64,000 bases of DNA from JALYUA01 sp038239305 (GCA_038239305.1 JBBSEW010000004.1:56252-120251), one strand, 5' to 3'; counted from the stretch's first letter, positions 35,515-45,140 are shown. Numbers and translations: made by a program. The notes: generated by a model from the letters alone, not told the origin.

Positions 35515-37646
35515 GTCTTCTGTCCGAGCTCCAGCGGCGGAGAAAGGACAACCGGTTCATCGTCGCGCTCGTCCTCGCGGTCTTCGTCGTCTGGGCGCTC
35601 GTGGCGGTTCTCCAGAGGCGCGCGGACGAACCGGAGACGGTGACCCGCGGGCTGCTGCTCTTCGTCCTCTCCTATATCAACATCACGCTGATCGCAGCGG
35701 TGTTGTTCGTGCTCGGCCGCACGATCCTGAAGACCTGGCTCGAACGGCGCCGGCAGGAGCTCGGATCCCAGTTCAAGACGAAGCTCCTGGTCACCTATGT
35801 CGGACTGACGGCGATCCCGATCGGACTTCTCTTCTTCACCGCGACGGGTCTCCTGCAGCGATCGATCGATCGCTGGTTCTCGACGCCCGTCCGCGAGGTC
35901 GTGGGCAGAGCGCGCGCCGTGCAGGACATGGCGGAACGCCGTCTCGGTGACGACGCGCTTTCCGACGCGCGGATGGCGGCCCGGGGGTTCGGCGACCGCC
36001 TGCCTGCATCCGGAGAGCCGGAGGCGTTCCGGGCGGACCACCGGCTCGATACGCTCGAGGCCTACCGGGGCGCGGAGCGGATCGGGGTGTGGGCGGATGC
36101 GCCGTCGGACGTGCGGCTGCTCCCGCTCGAGGCGTTGCAACGGGGAACGGCGCCCGGGGAGACCAAGATCGAGGTCCTTCCCGACGGCTCGCACCTGTAT
36201 CGCGCGACACAGTCCGCCGGCGGTCTCGTGTGGGTCGCGGGACTCCGCATTCCGACGTCCGAGGCGCACGCCATGGAGGCAATAACGAGTGCGTGGTCCG
36301 ACTACAAGAAGCTCGAGGCCCAGAAACCCGCCATCAAGGCCGCGAACATTTCCAGCTTTCTCCTCATCACACTCGCGATCCTTTTCGCGTCCGCGTGGAT
36401 CGGCCTCACCCTGGCGCGCCGCATCACGCTGCCGATCGCGGCGCTCGCCGAGTCGACGCGCCGGCTCGAGTCCGGCGAGCTCTCCGCCCGCGTCGGCGTG
36501 AAGGCCTCGGACGAGCTCGGCGTGCTCGTCGACTCGTTCAACCGGATGGCGGGCGGCCTCGAGGACGCACGCGACGCGCTGCTGCGCTCGAACGAGGATC
36601 TGCAGACGTCCAACCGCCGCGTCGATCTCGAGCGCCGCCTTCTCGCCACGGTGCTCGAGTCGGTCACGACCGGCGTGCTCGCGTTCGACGGCGAGGGTCG
36701 GGTGATCGTCTGCAACCCGGCCGCGCGCTCTCTTCTCGAGCTGCACGGGGACGTTTCGATCGAGTCGCTCCGCGCGCGCCCGGAGCTCGGCGGGCTCGTC
36801 GCCCTTCTCGGAGCCGGCCGGCCCGGTGACCTGCCTTCCTCCGCGCGCGAGATGACGTTCCCGTCGGCGGCGGGCGAGAGGCGGCTCGAGATCGCCCTCC
36901 GGCCCCTCGCTTCGCCCGTGCCGGGCGAGCCCGGGGGATCCGTCGTCGCGATCGAAGACACGACGCACGTGGCCCGGGAACAGAAGCTCGCCGCGTGGAG
37001 CGAGGTCGCCCGCCGCGTCGCTCACGAGATCAAGAATCCCCTGACGCCGATCCGCCTTTCGGCGGAGAGAATCGCGAAGCGCTGGAAGGCCGGCGAGAAG
37101 GACGTCGGCGAGACGATCGAGCGCGGCACTCGCGTGATCGTCGAAGAGGTGAACTTTCTCAAATCGCTGGTCGACGAGTTCTCCCGGTTCGCCCGCCTGC
37201 CGAAAATGCGGCCGGAACCGACGGACCTCCCGTCCCTGGCGCTCTCGGCCGTCCGCCTCTTCGAAGGAGCGCGCGACGGCGTCGTCATCCGCGTCGAGAG
37301 CCGCCTCGAGCACGACGTCGTGACGGTCGACCCGGAGCAGATCCGGCGCGCGCTGATCAACCTCATCGACAACGCGATGGAGGCTTGCGGACCGGCCGGT
37401 GAGATCGTCGTCGGTCTGTCCGACGGAGCGTCCGGCGTGCAGCTCGAGGTGACGGACACGGGCCGCGGAGTGGCGCCGCGCGACCGCGAGAAGCTCTTTC
37501 TGCCCGACTTCACGACGAAGGGAAGAGGCACGGGTCTGGGGCTCGCGATCGTGTCGCGCATCGTCGCGGACCACAACGGCACGATCCGCGTGGAAGACAA
37601 CCGGCCGCGCGGCGCGCGGTTCATCATCGAGCTTCCCGCGGCGTGA
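35511..37646 (+). CDS. ntrY: NtrY-type membrane histidine kinase
   Basis: This protein has 711 residues. Three N-terminal hydrophobic segments (about 17-34, 48-69, 93-113) and one at 281-300 frame an extracytoplasmic loop. A HAMP linker (about 300-355), a PAS-like domain (about 375-485), the phospho-acceptor His505 in RVAHEIKNPLTPIRLSAERI, and a full ATPase domain follow, with N-box LINLIDNAMEA, DTGRGV and GTGLGLAIV. This order is that of NtrY kinases, which pair with sigma-54 regulators. The ntrX stop/start overlap confirms the pair. The signal is unknown. Confidence 0.94.
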   Translation: MSLLSELQRRRKDNRFIVALVLAVFVVWALVAVLQRRADEPETVTRGLLLFVLSYINITLIAAVLFVLGRTILKTWLERRRQELGSQFKTKLLVTYVGLTAIPIGLLFFTATGLLQRSIDRWFSTPVREVVGRARAVQDMAERRLGDDALSDARMAARGFGDRLPASGEPEAFRADHRLDTLEAYRGAERIGVWADAPSDVRLLPLEALQRGTAPGETKIEVLPDGSHLYRATQSAGGLVWVAGLRIPTSEAHAMEAITSAWSDYKKLEAQKPAIKAANISSFLLITLAILFASAWIGLTLARRITLPIAALAESTRRLESGELSARVGVKASDELGVLVDSFNRMAGGLEDARDALLRSNEDLQTSNRRVDLERRLLATVLESVTTGVLAFDGEGRVIVCNPAARSLLELHGDVSIESLRARPELGGLVALLGAGRPGDLPSSAREMTFPSAAGERRLEIALRPLASPVPGEPGGSVVAIEDTTHVAREQKLAAWSEVARRVAHEIKNPLTPIRLSAERIAKRWKAGEKDVGETIERGTRVIVEEVNFLKSLVDEFSRFARLPKMRPEPTDLPSLALSAVRLFEGARDGVVIRVESRLEHDVVTVDPEQIRRALINLIDNAMEACGPAGEIVVGLSDGASGVQLEVTDTGRGVAPRDREKLFLPDFTTKGRGTGLGLAIVSRIVADHNGTIRVEDNRPRGARFIIELPAA

Positions 37647-39001
37647 AGAAGCGGCGCGTCCTCGTCATCGACGACGAGCGGGGAGTTCGGGAGACGCTCT
37701 CCGAAATCCTGTCAGACGAGGGCTATTCCGTCACCTCGATCGAGAGCGGCGAAGAGGGATTGCGGAGGCTTTCGGATGAGAGTTGGGACCTCGTCTTCCT
37801 GGACGTCTGGCTGCGGGATCGCGACGGTTTATCCATCCTCGAGGCGGCGGGGGAACGCCTCGCGCGCCTGCCGGTCGTGATGATCTCGGGCCACGCGAAC
37901 GTCGAGACGGCCGTGCGGGCGGTTCGCCTCGGCGCGTACGATTTCCTCGAGAAGCCCCTCTCGCTCGAGCGCGTCCTCCTGACCGCCCAGAAGGCGATCG
38001 AGCGGCGGGACCTGATCGCGCAGGTCGAGTCTTTCCGAGGTCGGTCCGAGTCCGAGACGGCGCTCATCGGGACGTCGCCTCCCCTGCGCCGTCTCCAGGA
38101 CGAGATCGCGAAGGTGGCGCCGACGGACGCCCGCGTCCTGATCACGGGAGAGAACGGAACGGGCAAGGAGCTCGTGGCGCGCGCGATCCACCGCTTCTCC
38201 GCGCGCGCTGACGCCCCTCTCGTCGAGGTCAACTGCGCCGCGATCCCCGAGGAGCTCATCGAATCGGAGCTCTTCGGGCACGAGAAAGGATCGTTCACGG
38301 GTGCGTCCGAGGAGCGCCGTGGAAAATTCGAAGAAGCCGACGGTGCAACCCTGTTCCTGGACGAGGTCGGAGACATGTCACCGAAGACGCAGGCCAAAGT
38401 GCTGCGCGCGCTCCAGGAGGGGCGTTTCACGCGGGTGGGCGGCACGCGTGCCATTTCGTCGGACGCGCGCATCCTGTCGGCGACCAACAAAGATCTTTCC
38501 GCCGAGATCCGCCGGGGAGCGTTCCGCGAGGACCTCTACTTTCGACTGGCCGTCGTCCCGATCGAGGTGCCTTCGCTCCGGGACCGTCCGGAAGACGTCC
38601 CTCTTCTCGCCCGGCACTTTCTCGCGGAAGCGTGCGCGCGCTTCGGGCGCAAACCCCGGACGCTGTCGCCCGAGGCCATCGAGACTCTTCAGAGCCATCG
38701 CTGGCCGGGCAACGTCCGCGAGCTCAAGAACCTGATCGAGCGCGTGGTGATCCTGTCGAAAGGGGACGCGATCTCCCCGGAAGACTTCCATTTCCGCCGG
38801 ACCACGGACGGAGTGCCGGCGGAGGTTCCGACCGACGCCCCTCTGAAGGAAGCGCGCGACGAATTCGAGCGCCGCCACATCCTGGCGGCTCTGAAGCGCC
38901 ACCGCGGCAACGTCAGCCGGGCCGCGGAGTCGCTGCAGATCGAAAGATCGAATCTGTACAGGAAACTGAAGAGCTATGGGATCGAGGTGGAGCGCGAGTA
39001 G
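37643..39001 (+). CDS. ntrX: NtrX/NtrC-type sigma-54 response regulator
   Basis: This protein has 452 residues. The GTG start overlaps the ntrY stop as GTGA. The receiver domain has the acidic pair in VIDDE, phospho-acceptor Asp54 in FLDVWL and Lys104 in FLEKP. The AAA+ domain (about 140-370) has Walker A GENGTGKE, the sigma-54-contacting loop GSFTGA (216-221) in place of GAFTGA, and Walker B LFLDEVGD. A Fis-type helix-turn-helix (GNVSRAAESLQIERSNLYRKL) ends the protein. It should activate sigma-54 promoters when phosphorylated by NtrY. Placement after lpxC suggests envelope-related targets, which is inference. Confidence 0.95.
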   Translation: MKKRRVLVIDDERGVRETLSEILSDEGYSVTSIESGEEGLRRLSDESWDLVFLDVWLRDRDGLSILEAAGERLARLPVVMISGHANVETAVRAVRLGAYDFLEKPLSLERVLLTAQKAIERRDLIAQVESFRGRSESETALIGTSPPLRRLQDEIAKVAPTDARVLITGENGTGKELVARAIHRFSARADAPLVEVNCAAIPEELIESELFGHEKGSFTGASEERRGKFEEADGATLFLDEVGDMSPKTQAKVLRALQEGRFTRVGGTRAISSDARILSATNKDLSAEIRRGAFREDLYFRLAVVPIEVPSLRDRPEDVPLLARHFLAEACARFGRKPRTLSPEAIETLQSHRWPGNVRELKNLIERVVILSKGDAISPEDFHFRRTTDGVPAEVPTDAPLKEARDEFERRHILAALKRHRGNVSRAAESLQIERSNLYRKLKSYGIEVERE

Positions 39002-39019
39002 GAAATGCGGGGAGTTGGA

Positions 39020-39222
39020 GAGAATCTCGCGATCTCACGATCTCATGATCTCGCGATCAATCGGATCATCGAACTATCCGGGGATCTGGGGCACAAGGCG
39101 CCAGCTAAAATCCTCGATTCCCCAATTCTCGAAGTCCCGATTCCCCCGATTCCCCCGATTCCCCCGATGACTGGATAATTCGTTTGATCGCGAGATCATG
39201 AGATCGCGAGATCGAATCTCAG
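39020..39222. repeat. GATC-rich element with inverted terminal arms (copy B)
   Basis: The convergent spacer between ntrX and ftcD is a self-contained element of about 200 bp. A left arm of about 42 bases (39020-39063) and a right arm (39181-39222) are near-perfect inverted copies, both containing TCTCATGATCTCGCGATCAA. Between them are iterations of CCGATTCCC (39138-39168). The right arm runs into the ftcD stop codon. The element could fold as a long hairpin and terminate both converging transcripts. Confidence 0.85.
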
Positions 39223-40124
39223 TCGCCATCCTCGAGCAACTGGGTCTCCAGGACTTGATCGCTGCTGAAGCTCTCCAACCTCAAATAGTGCTCCGCCGCG
39301 GCGAAGAGGGCGTCGGCCGGCGTCAGGCCCACGATCTCGGACGACGCGATCGCGACGCCGTGGCGCTCCGCCTCGGATCGGACGCACTCGAAGACGCGGT
39401 GAAGCGGCGTCTTCCGGAAGTTCGTCATGTTGATGGAGACCTGCACCAGACCGCGGTCCGGGAGGTCGACGCCCATGGCCTTGACGAATCGGAATCCGCC
39501 GCCGATGTGACGGATCGCTTTCGCGATGCGATCGGCGACGGCGAGATCGCGGGTCGCGAGATTGATGTTGTACGCGATCAGAGGCGGGCGGACTCCGAGC
39601 GCGACGGCGCCGGCCGTCGGATGGGGCTGGTCCGGACCGAAGTCCGGTCTCCAATCGGGCTTTCGCATCTTCTCGGAAAGGCCCTCGAATTCCCCCTTCC
39701 GCACCTCGGCCAGGTTGCGCCGGTGCTCGGCGGACGCCGAGTCTTCGTAGAGGTAAACCGGAACGGAAAACCGCCGGCCGATCTCCTCCCCGATCTCGCG
39801 GGCCAGGGCGACGCAATCGGCGATGGTGGCGCCCCGGATAGGGATCAGCGGCACGACGTCGACCGCTCCCATGCGCGGGTGCCCGCCCCGATGCCGGGTG
39901 AGGTCGATCCGCGGCAGAGCCGCCTCGAAAAGGGCGAGGACGCCGGCGGACACCGCGGGACCATCGCCGACGAAGGTCAGAACGCTTCGGTTGTGGGTGG
40001 GGTCGGACGACAGATTCAGCACCCGGACGCCCGGAACGGCCCGCACCGCTGCCGCGATCTCCTCGATGCGCGGAAGGGAGACCCCCTCCGAGAAATTGGG
40101 GACGCATTCGATCACCGTGCGCAT
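39219..40124 (-). CDS. ftcD: Glutamate formimidoyltransferase
   Basis: This protein has 301 residues, the single-domain form without a fused cyclodeaminase. It transfers the formimino group of N-formimidoyl-glutamate to tetrahydrofolate, the last step of one histidine-degradation route. Markers are VIECVPNFSEGVSL, LSSDPTHNRSVLTFVG, RHRGGHPRMGAVDVVPLIPI, LYEDSA and GPDQPHPTAGAVALG. No other hut genes are in this window, so it may act with distant partners or serve folate one-carbon supply. Its stop touches an intergenic repeat element. Confidence 0.94.
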   Translation of the reverse strand: MRTVIECVPNFSEGVSLPRIEEIAAAVRAVPGVRVLNLSSDPTHNRSVLTFVGDGPAVSAGVLALFEAALPRIDLTRHRGGHPRMGAVDVVPLIPIRGATIADCVALAREIGEEIGRRFSVPVYLYEDSASAEHRRNLAEVRKGEFEGLSEKMRKPDWRPDFGPDQPHPTAGAVALGVRPPLIAYNINLATRDLAVADRIAKAIRHIGGGFRFVKAMGVDLPDRGLVQVSINMTNFRKTPLHRVFECVRSEAERHGVAIASSEIVGLTPADALFAAAEHYLRLESFSSDQVLETQLLEDGD

Positions 40125-40149
40125 CGGCCTGTTCTCCCTGCCGGCAGTC

Positions 40150-40155
40150 TATAAT
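40150..40155 (+). promoter_or_regulatory. Probable -10 box for the TPR/TM gene
   Basis: TATAAT lies 59 bp upstream of the ATG at 40215, in the 90-bp divergent gap from ftcD. No convincing -35 box is evident, so confidence is modest. Confidence 0.35.
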
Positions 40156-40214
40156 TCGGACAACGTGAGCCCCGACCAGAGACCCTCCGCACCCGACGCC
40201 GGGGAGCGGGTTCG

Positions 40215-42704
40215 ATGACCGCCGAGACGAATCCGGGAGCCTATCCGGGCAACCCTTCCCTCCCGCGCGAGGTGAAGGAGAAGATCCTCTCGACGTTCCG
40301 GCACACGCTGAACCTCTTTCACGAGGGGAAGATCGACGACTGCCTGATCGGATGCGACTTCATCCTGAAGATGGACTCCCGCTTCGCGCCGGCCCGCCAG
40401 CTTCTCGACAAGGCGAAGAACCCGAGCGCGGACGTCGACATGGACAAGCTCGAAGCGATCGTGGCGACGACTCCGACCCGCCAGGAGCGCGTCGTCGCCG
40501 CCGATCCGGACCGGCTGCTGGTTCGCGCCGTCGAGAGCTTCAACGCCCGGGACTTCGACGCCGCCGTCTCAGCAGCCCAGCAGGTCCTCGCGGTGCTGCC
40601 CGGAAATCAGGACGCTCTCGAGATCCTCGACAAGTCGCAGCGCAAGAAGTCGGCCCAGCCGGTGTTCGACGCGTGCCGGCAGCGCGCGCTCGCCGCTCTC
40701 GCCGCGGACCGCAAGGAAGACGCCCGCCGCGAGCTCCACCAGATGAAGGAGCTCGACCCCGACCATCCGGCGGTCGCCCTGCTCGAGCGGCGCATCGGGC
40801 CTGCCCCTGCTCCAGCCGCTTCCGGATTCCCATCCGCTCCTCCGAAGCCTCCCCCGCCGCCGGACTTCGGGGGCCTGAGCCTCGATTTCCCGGAGACCAC
40901 CGAATCCGGGGGATTCGGCGCGTCGTCGGAGCCCGAGATCCGGTTCGACGACAGCGCCACGGTGGCCCTGCGCGTGCCTCCCCTGGCTCCTCCCCATCCG
41001 GCCGAGGACGCGGGAGGACTCGACTCGCTCTCGCTCGATTCGCTTTCTCTCGACCTGCCCCCGCCCATGCCTCCCGTGAATCCCCCCTCGAGCCCGCGCT
41101 CCGGGCTGGGCGGGCCGCTCGGGGAGAATTGGTCGGCGTCCGGCGGATCCGCACCTTCGCCCTCGCGTTCCTCCTCGCCGTCGCCGTCGCCCGGGTTCTC
41201 CGACTCGGACGAGCCCTCGACCCCGCCCGGCTCGCCGGCCGACATGTGGGGCGAACCCGTCGGCGGGAGCATGCAGCTGGAAGACCTTCCCGACGGCGCC
41301 GCGGGAGCCTCAGCCTATTCCTCGGAGCCGGCTCCCCCGGCGCCAACCATGGTCGATTCGCTCGAACCGGACGAGGACCGGGACGCCGAGGCGGCCGACC
41401 GCGAGATCGCGACTCTGTTGCGCCAGGGCGACGATGCCGTGCGGCGGGGAGATCGCCAGCAGGCGATCGAGATCTGGTCGCGGATCTTCCTGATCGACAT
41501 CAACAATTCCGAAGCCGTCACGCGGATCGAGAAGACGCGCCAGGAAATGGCGGAAGGCAACCGAAAGATCTCGGACGGCCTGAAGACCGGGCGTGAGTCG
41601 TATGAGAGCGGAGACCTGAACGGCGCCCGCGAGCTCTTCCTGCAGGTTCTCGCCGTGGATGAGAACGAGCCCACGGCGCGTTTCTACCTCGACCGGATCC
41701 AGGAGGACCTCGCGAACCCGGGCGGCTCGGAATCCGGCGCGCCGCGGCCGGGTGAGCCCGATCTCGAGCTCGCCGGGGGCGCCGCCGCCCGTCCGGCCGC
41801 CGGGTCTTCGGCCGCGCCGGCGAAGGCGAAGGGGAAGGGCCGCGCGGTTCGGATTCCCGGAACACCGAAGGCGCTCGCACTGGCCGGCGGATTCCTCGTG
41901 GTGGTCGCCACGCTCGTCTACTTCTTCGTCTTCCGGGCTCCGAAACCCGCCTCCTCGCAGGCATCCGGAGGTAAATCCGCGGCCGGTTCTCCCGGACCGG
42001 GTTCCCTCGCCCGCGCCCGCGAGCTCCTCGGAGCGGGCAAGATCGACGAGGCGCGCGCCGAGCTGCGCCGCATTCCCCGGTCGAACGCCGACTTCCCGGA
42101 GGCGCACCGCATGCTGACGGATCTCGGCAAATCCGGCACCGAAGCCGCGGCTGCTCCGGGGATCTCGGTCGAAAGCGGTCCGGGCACGACGGCCACTTCC
42201 GCCACGGAAGCCGCGGCACCCTCGCCGGCGGAGACGGAGGCGGCGCGGCAACGCGCGGCCGCGGATCGCGCCCTGACCCAGAAGCACTACATCGAGGCGA
42301 TGAAAAACTTCAGCCTTGCCGCGAGCGCCTTCAAGAACGATCCGACGTTCGCCCAGGCCATGGGCGTCGCCGCCGAGAAGGTCAGCGCGCTGACGCCCGC
42401 CGTAAAGCTCTACAACGAAGGCGAGTACGAGACTGCGATTCCGGTCCTCTGGAGGCTCTACCAGGAAGATCGTGAGAACCAGGATGCCCGGTCCTACCTT
42501 CTCCGCGCGTACTACAACCAGGGCGTGACCCAGCTGCAGAACGGCCTCTACCCCAAGGCGATCCAGTCCTTCGACGAGGCTCTCGCGCTCGAGCCCGCGG
42601 ACATCGAGACGCAGCGCGACAAAAAGTTCGCGGAGCGTTACCTGAAGAACGACCTGGACCTCATGGGCCGCATCTTCGTCCGGCATCTGAACCACAGGCC
42701 GTGA
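40215..42704 (+). CDS. Large TPR protein with central transmembrane helix
   Basis: This protein has 829 residues. N-terminal helical repeats (about 20-195) are followed by a 200-residue Pro/Ser-rich disordered region (PPPPPDFGGLSLDF, several SLDSLSLD, SRSSSPSPSP), a second set of TPR-like helices (about 390-500), one membrane helix at about 553-575 (LALAGGFLVVVATLVYFFVF) and C-terminal TPRs (about 590-810, YYNQGVTQLQNGLYPKAIQSF). The N-terminal two thirds should be cytoplasmic and the C-terminal repeats periplasmic, giving a scaffold across the inner membrane. No enzyme domain is visible. RDD and NAD synthetase genes follow. Confidence 0.85.
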   Translation: MTAETNPGAYPGNPSLPREVKEKILSTFRHTLNLFHEGKIDDCLIGCDFILKMDSRFAPARQLLDKAKNPSADVDMDKLEAIVATTPTRQERVVAADPDRLLVRAVESFNARDFDAAVSAAQQVLAVLPGNQDALEILDKSQRKKSAQPVFDACRQRALAALAADRKEDARRELHQMKELDPDHPAVALLERRIGPAPAPAASGFPSAPPKPPPPPDFGGLSLDFPETTESGGFGASSEPEIRFDDSATVALRVPPLAPPHPAEDAGGLDSLSLDSLSLDLPPPMPPVNPPSSPRSGLGGPLGENWSASGGSAPSPSRSSSPSPSPGFSDSDEPSTPPGSPADMWGEPVGGSMQLEDLPDGAAGASAYSSEPAPPAPTMVDSLEPDEDRDAEAADREIATLLRQGDDAVRRGDRQQAIEIWSRIFLIDINNSEAVTRIEKTRQEMAEGNRKISDGLKTGRESYESGDLNGARELFLQVLAVDENEPTARFYLDRIQEDLANPGGSESGAPRPGEPDLELAGGAAARPAAGSSAAPAKAKGKGRAVRIPGTPKALALAGGFLVVVATLVYFFVFRAPKPASSQASGGKSAAGSPGPGSLARARELLGAGKIDEARAELRRIPRSNADFPEAHRMLTDLGKSGTEAAAAPGISVESGPGTTATSATEAAAPSPAETEAARQRAAADRALTQKHYIEAMKNFSLAASAFKNDPTFAQAMGVAAEKVSALTPAVKLYNEGEYETAIPVLWRLYQEDRENQDARSYLLRAYYNQGVTQLQNGLYPKAIQSFDEALALEPADIETQRDKKFAERYLKNDLDLMGRIFVRHLNHRP

Positions 42705-42750
42705 GCCGCTCGGGTGAGCCCCGGGAACGAGCGGACGGGTTGAAACCCGA

Positions 42751-43305
42751 GTGAGCGGACCCGACGACGGCGGAGCCTCCGGAGATCTCCTCGACCTTCC
42801 CCTTCGCGGCGAGCAGTCGGATGGGTTCGCGCTTCCGCTCCCCTCGGAGGGGCCGAGAGTCGACCCTCCGCCCCCCGCGGCTGCCCCCTCCTCGGCGCGG
42901 CTCGTCGCGGCGGGCTCGGATGGCGCCGTTCTCGTCCTCGTCGTCGCGGCCGCGCTGCTCGGGGCCGGCGCGGCGCACGGGCGCTGGCCGTCTCCGACCG
43001 GACTCTTATGGGCGGTCGGATTCGCGTTCTATCTCTCCTTCTTCGCGACCGTCGTGCCTCTCATCCTGTTCGGGCGCACCGTGGGGATGGCTCTCGCCGG
43101 TCTCGCCGCCGCCCCGCGCAGCGGCTCGCGAGGACTCTCGCCGCGCGAGTCGCTCCTGCGCTGGGTCGGCACGGTCCTGACCGTGCTGTCGCTCGGACTC
43201 TCCCTGCCCTTCACCCGGCGGGACCGGCAAGCCCCGACGCTCGCCGACGCCCTCTCGGGCCGTCCGCTCCTGCGGACCGATCCGCCGGCCGCCGAGGCCG
43301 CTTGA
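42751..43305 (+). CDS. RDD-family membrane protein
   Basis: This protein has 184 residues and a GTG start. A 45-residue Pro-rich cytoplasmic tail precedes an RDD-type domain: first helix ARLVAAGSDGAVLVLVVAAALLGAG (the canonical R-x-x-A-x-x-D-D reduced to R...A..SD), a second helix (LLWAVGFAFYLSFFATVVPLILFG) and a third (LLRWVGTVLTVLSLGLSLPF), then DRQAPTLADALSG. The function of RDD proteins is mostly unknown; transport or ion exchange is proposed for some. Its stop overlaps the TTG start of the next gene. Confidence 0.82.
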   Translation: MSGPDDGGASGDLLDLPLRGEQSDGFALPLPSEGPRVDPPPPAAAPSSARLVAAGSDGAVLVLVVAAALLGAGAAHGRWPSPTGLLWAVGFAFYLSFFATVVPLILFGRTVGMALAGLAAAPRSGSRGLSPRESLLRWVGTVLTVLSLGLSLPFTRRDRQAPTLADALSGRPLLRTDPPAAEAA

Positions 43306-44954
43306 CCCGACGTCCTCTCCGTATCGCCGTCGGCCAGATCGACGTCACCGTGGGGGACTTCGCGAGCAACGCGCGCAAGATCCTCGCGCTCGGCCGCCGC
43401 GCCGAGTCCGAGAAGGCCGACGTCGTCGTCTTCCCTGAGCTCGCTGTCCCCGGGTATCTGCCGAAGGACCTGCTCGAACGGCGATCGTTCCTGCAGGAGG
43501 CCGAGCGCACCGCAGGTCGGATCGTGAAGGCGAGCGGCGACGCCCTCTGGGTGTTCGGATCGATCGTCACGAACCGCTCCCGGTCCGGCCGCAGCGCCTT
43601 CAACGTCGCGATCGCGGCGCGTGGAGGTCGCGCGGCGGCGGTCTACCGGAAGCGGCTCCTTCCGACGTACGACGTCTTCGACGAGGGCCGCTACTTCGAG
43701 CCCGGAACGCGGCCGCTCGCCGTGCAGGCCGCTGGCCGGCGCACGGCGCTCACGATCTGCGAGGACATCTGGAACGACAAGACGTTCTGGACGAAGCGCC
43801 GGTTGTATGCCGGAGATCCGGTGGCCGACCTCAAGCCTCTCGGCGCCGAGATTCACGTCAACATCTCCGCATCGCCGTGGATCATCGGAAAGGACCGCCT
43901 GCGGGAGCGCATGATGCGCCAGGTCGCGCGCGGCACCGGCATTCCGCTCGTCTCGTGCAATCTCGTCGGAGGCAACGACGGTCTCGTGTTCGACGGCAAC
44001 TCGCTCGCCTTCGACGGCGACGGGCGGCTGATCGCTCGCGGCCAGGCGTTTGCGGAAGATTTCTTCGTGGTCGAGGTGCCCGGAGAATCGCGTCCGGTGC
44101 GGCGCCGTGAAGGGGATGTCGCGCTCCTCGAGAAGGCCCTCGTCCTGGCTCTCTCCGACTACGCGGGAAAGTGCGGGTTCCGGACGGCGGTCCTCGGGCT
44201 TTCCGGCGGCATCGATTCCGCCGTCACCGCGGCGCTCGCCGTCGAAGCGCTCGGAGCCGCCAACGTCATCGGCGTCGCCATGCCGGGGCCGTACTCGTCG
44301 AAGGGCAGCCTCCGGGACGCTCGCGCTCTGGCGAAGAATCTCGGAATGCCGTACCGGGAAATTCCGATCGGGCCCGCGTTCGGCGCCTACCGGTCCACGC
44401 TCGCGCCGACTCTCGCGGGAGCGAACAGCAGCGTCGAAGAAAACCTCCAGGCCCGGATCCGCGGCGCGATCCTGATGGCCCTGTCCAACCGGGACGGGCA
44501 TCTGGTCCTCTCGACCGGCAACAAGTCCGAGCTCGCCGTCGGATACTGCACCCTGTACGGCGACATGGCGGGAGGCTTCGCTCTTCTCTCCGACGTCCCG
44601 AAGACCCTCGTATACGGACTGGCGCACCAGATCAACCGAAGCGGCATACGCATCCCGCGGGCGTCCATCGAGAAGGAGCCGTCGGCGGAGCTGCGGCCCC
44701 ATCAGCGGGACAGCGATTCCCTTCCTCCCTACGAGGTTCTCGATCCTCTCGTGGAGGCGCTCGTCGACGAAGCGCTGCCCGTCGCAGCGGCCGCGCGGAA
44801 GGCAGGCGTCTCCGTGGCTCTGGCCCGCGCTATCGCCCGCCGGATCGACGGCAACGAGTACAAGCGGAGCCAGGCGCCTCCCGGGCCGAAAGTGACGGGC
44901 CGCGCGTTCGGCGAGGGCCGACGGTATCCGATCGCGCAGAGGTTTCGTGTGTAG
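43302..44954 (+). CDS. nadE: Glutamine-dependent NAD+ synthetase
   Basis: This protein has 550 residues. The TTG start overlaps the RDD gene stop as TTGA; longer frames lack the family N-terminus. It converts deamido-NAD+ to NAD+ with glutamine as nitrogen donor. The N-terminal glutaminase has Glu46 (VVFPELAVPGY), Lys117 (AVYRKRLLPTYDVFDEGR) and Cys153 (TICEDIW). The C-terminal synthetase has the pyrophosphatase loop GLSGGIDSA, then TGNKSELAVGYCTLYGDMAGG and the DSLPPYEVLD loop. It is full-length and all catalytic residues are present. Confidence 0.96.
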   Translation: MTRRPLRIAVGQIDVTVGDFASNARKILALGRRAESEKADVVVFPELAVPGYLPKDLLERRSFLQEAERTAGRIVKASGDALWVFGSIVTNRSRSGRSAFNVAIAARGGRAAAVYRKRLLPTYDVFDEGRYFEPGTRPLAVQAAGRRTALTICEDIWNDKTFWTKRRLYAGDPVADLKPLGAEIHVNISASPWIIGKDRLRERMMRQVARGTGIPLVSCNLVGGNDGLVFDGNSLAFDGDGRLIARGQAFAEDFFVVEVPGESRPVRRREGDVALLEKALVLALSDYAGKCGFRTAVLGLSGGIDSAVTAALAVEALGAANVIGVAMPGPYSSKGSLRDARALAKNLGMPYREIPIGPAFGAYRSTLAPTLAGANSSVEENLQARIRGAILMALSNRDGHLVLSTGNKSELAVGYCTLYGDMAGGFALLSDVPKTLVYGLAHQINRSGIRIPRASIEKEPSAELRPHQRDSDSLPPYEVLDPLVEALVDEALPVAAAARKAGVSVALARAIARRIDGNEYKRSQAPPGPKVTGRAFGEGRRYPIAQRFRV

Positions 44955-44958
44955 GTAG

Positions 44959-45127
44959 TCAGTTATCGGTTCTCCGTTTTCGGTTCTGCGTCCTCTCTTC
45001 AAGCCCGCGTCTTCCTTCCATCGTCTTTCCGCCCCCAGGGGAGACCCGCGTATCGAATTCGGAGAGAATAGGCGCTCTTTCGACCGACGAACCGAGAACT
45101 GATAACCGACAACTGAAAACTGAGAAC
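44959..45127. repeat. Intergenic element with inverted CAGTTATCGGTT-type arms
   Basis: The left arm (44959-44996, TCAGTTATCGGTTCTCCG...) and right arm (45082-45127, ...CCGAGAACTGATAACCGAC...) are imperfect inverted copies of each other around an unrelated centre. The spacer carries no gene. Related arms are at 46605 and 49874. Confidence 0.75.
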
Positions 45128-45140
45128 GCTCCCAGACGCC

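Noticed and set aside
35430..37574. Minus-strand reading frame of 714 codons
   Set aside because: It lies opposite ntrY, which has all kinase motifs. No family resemblance was seen on the minus strand.
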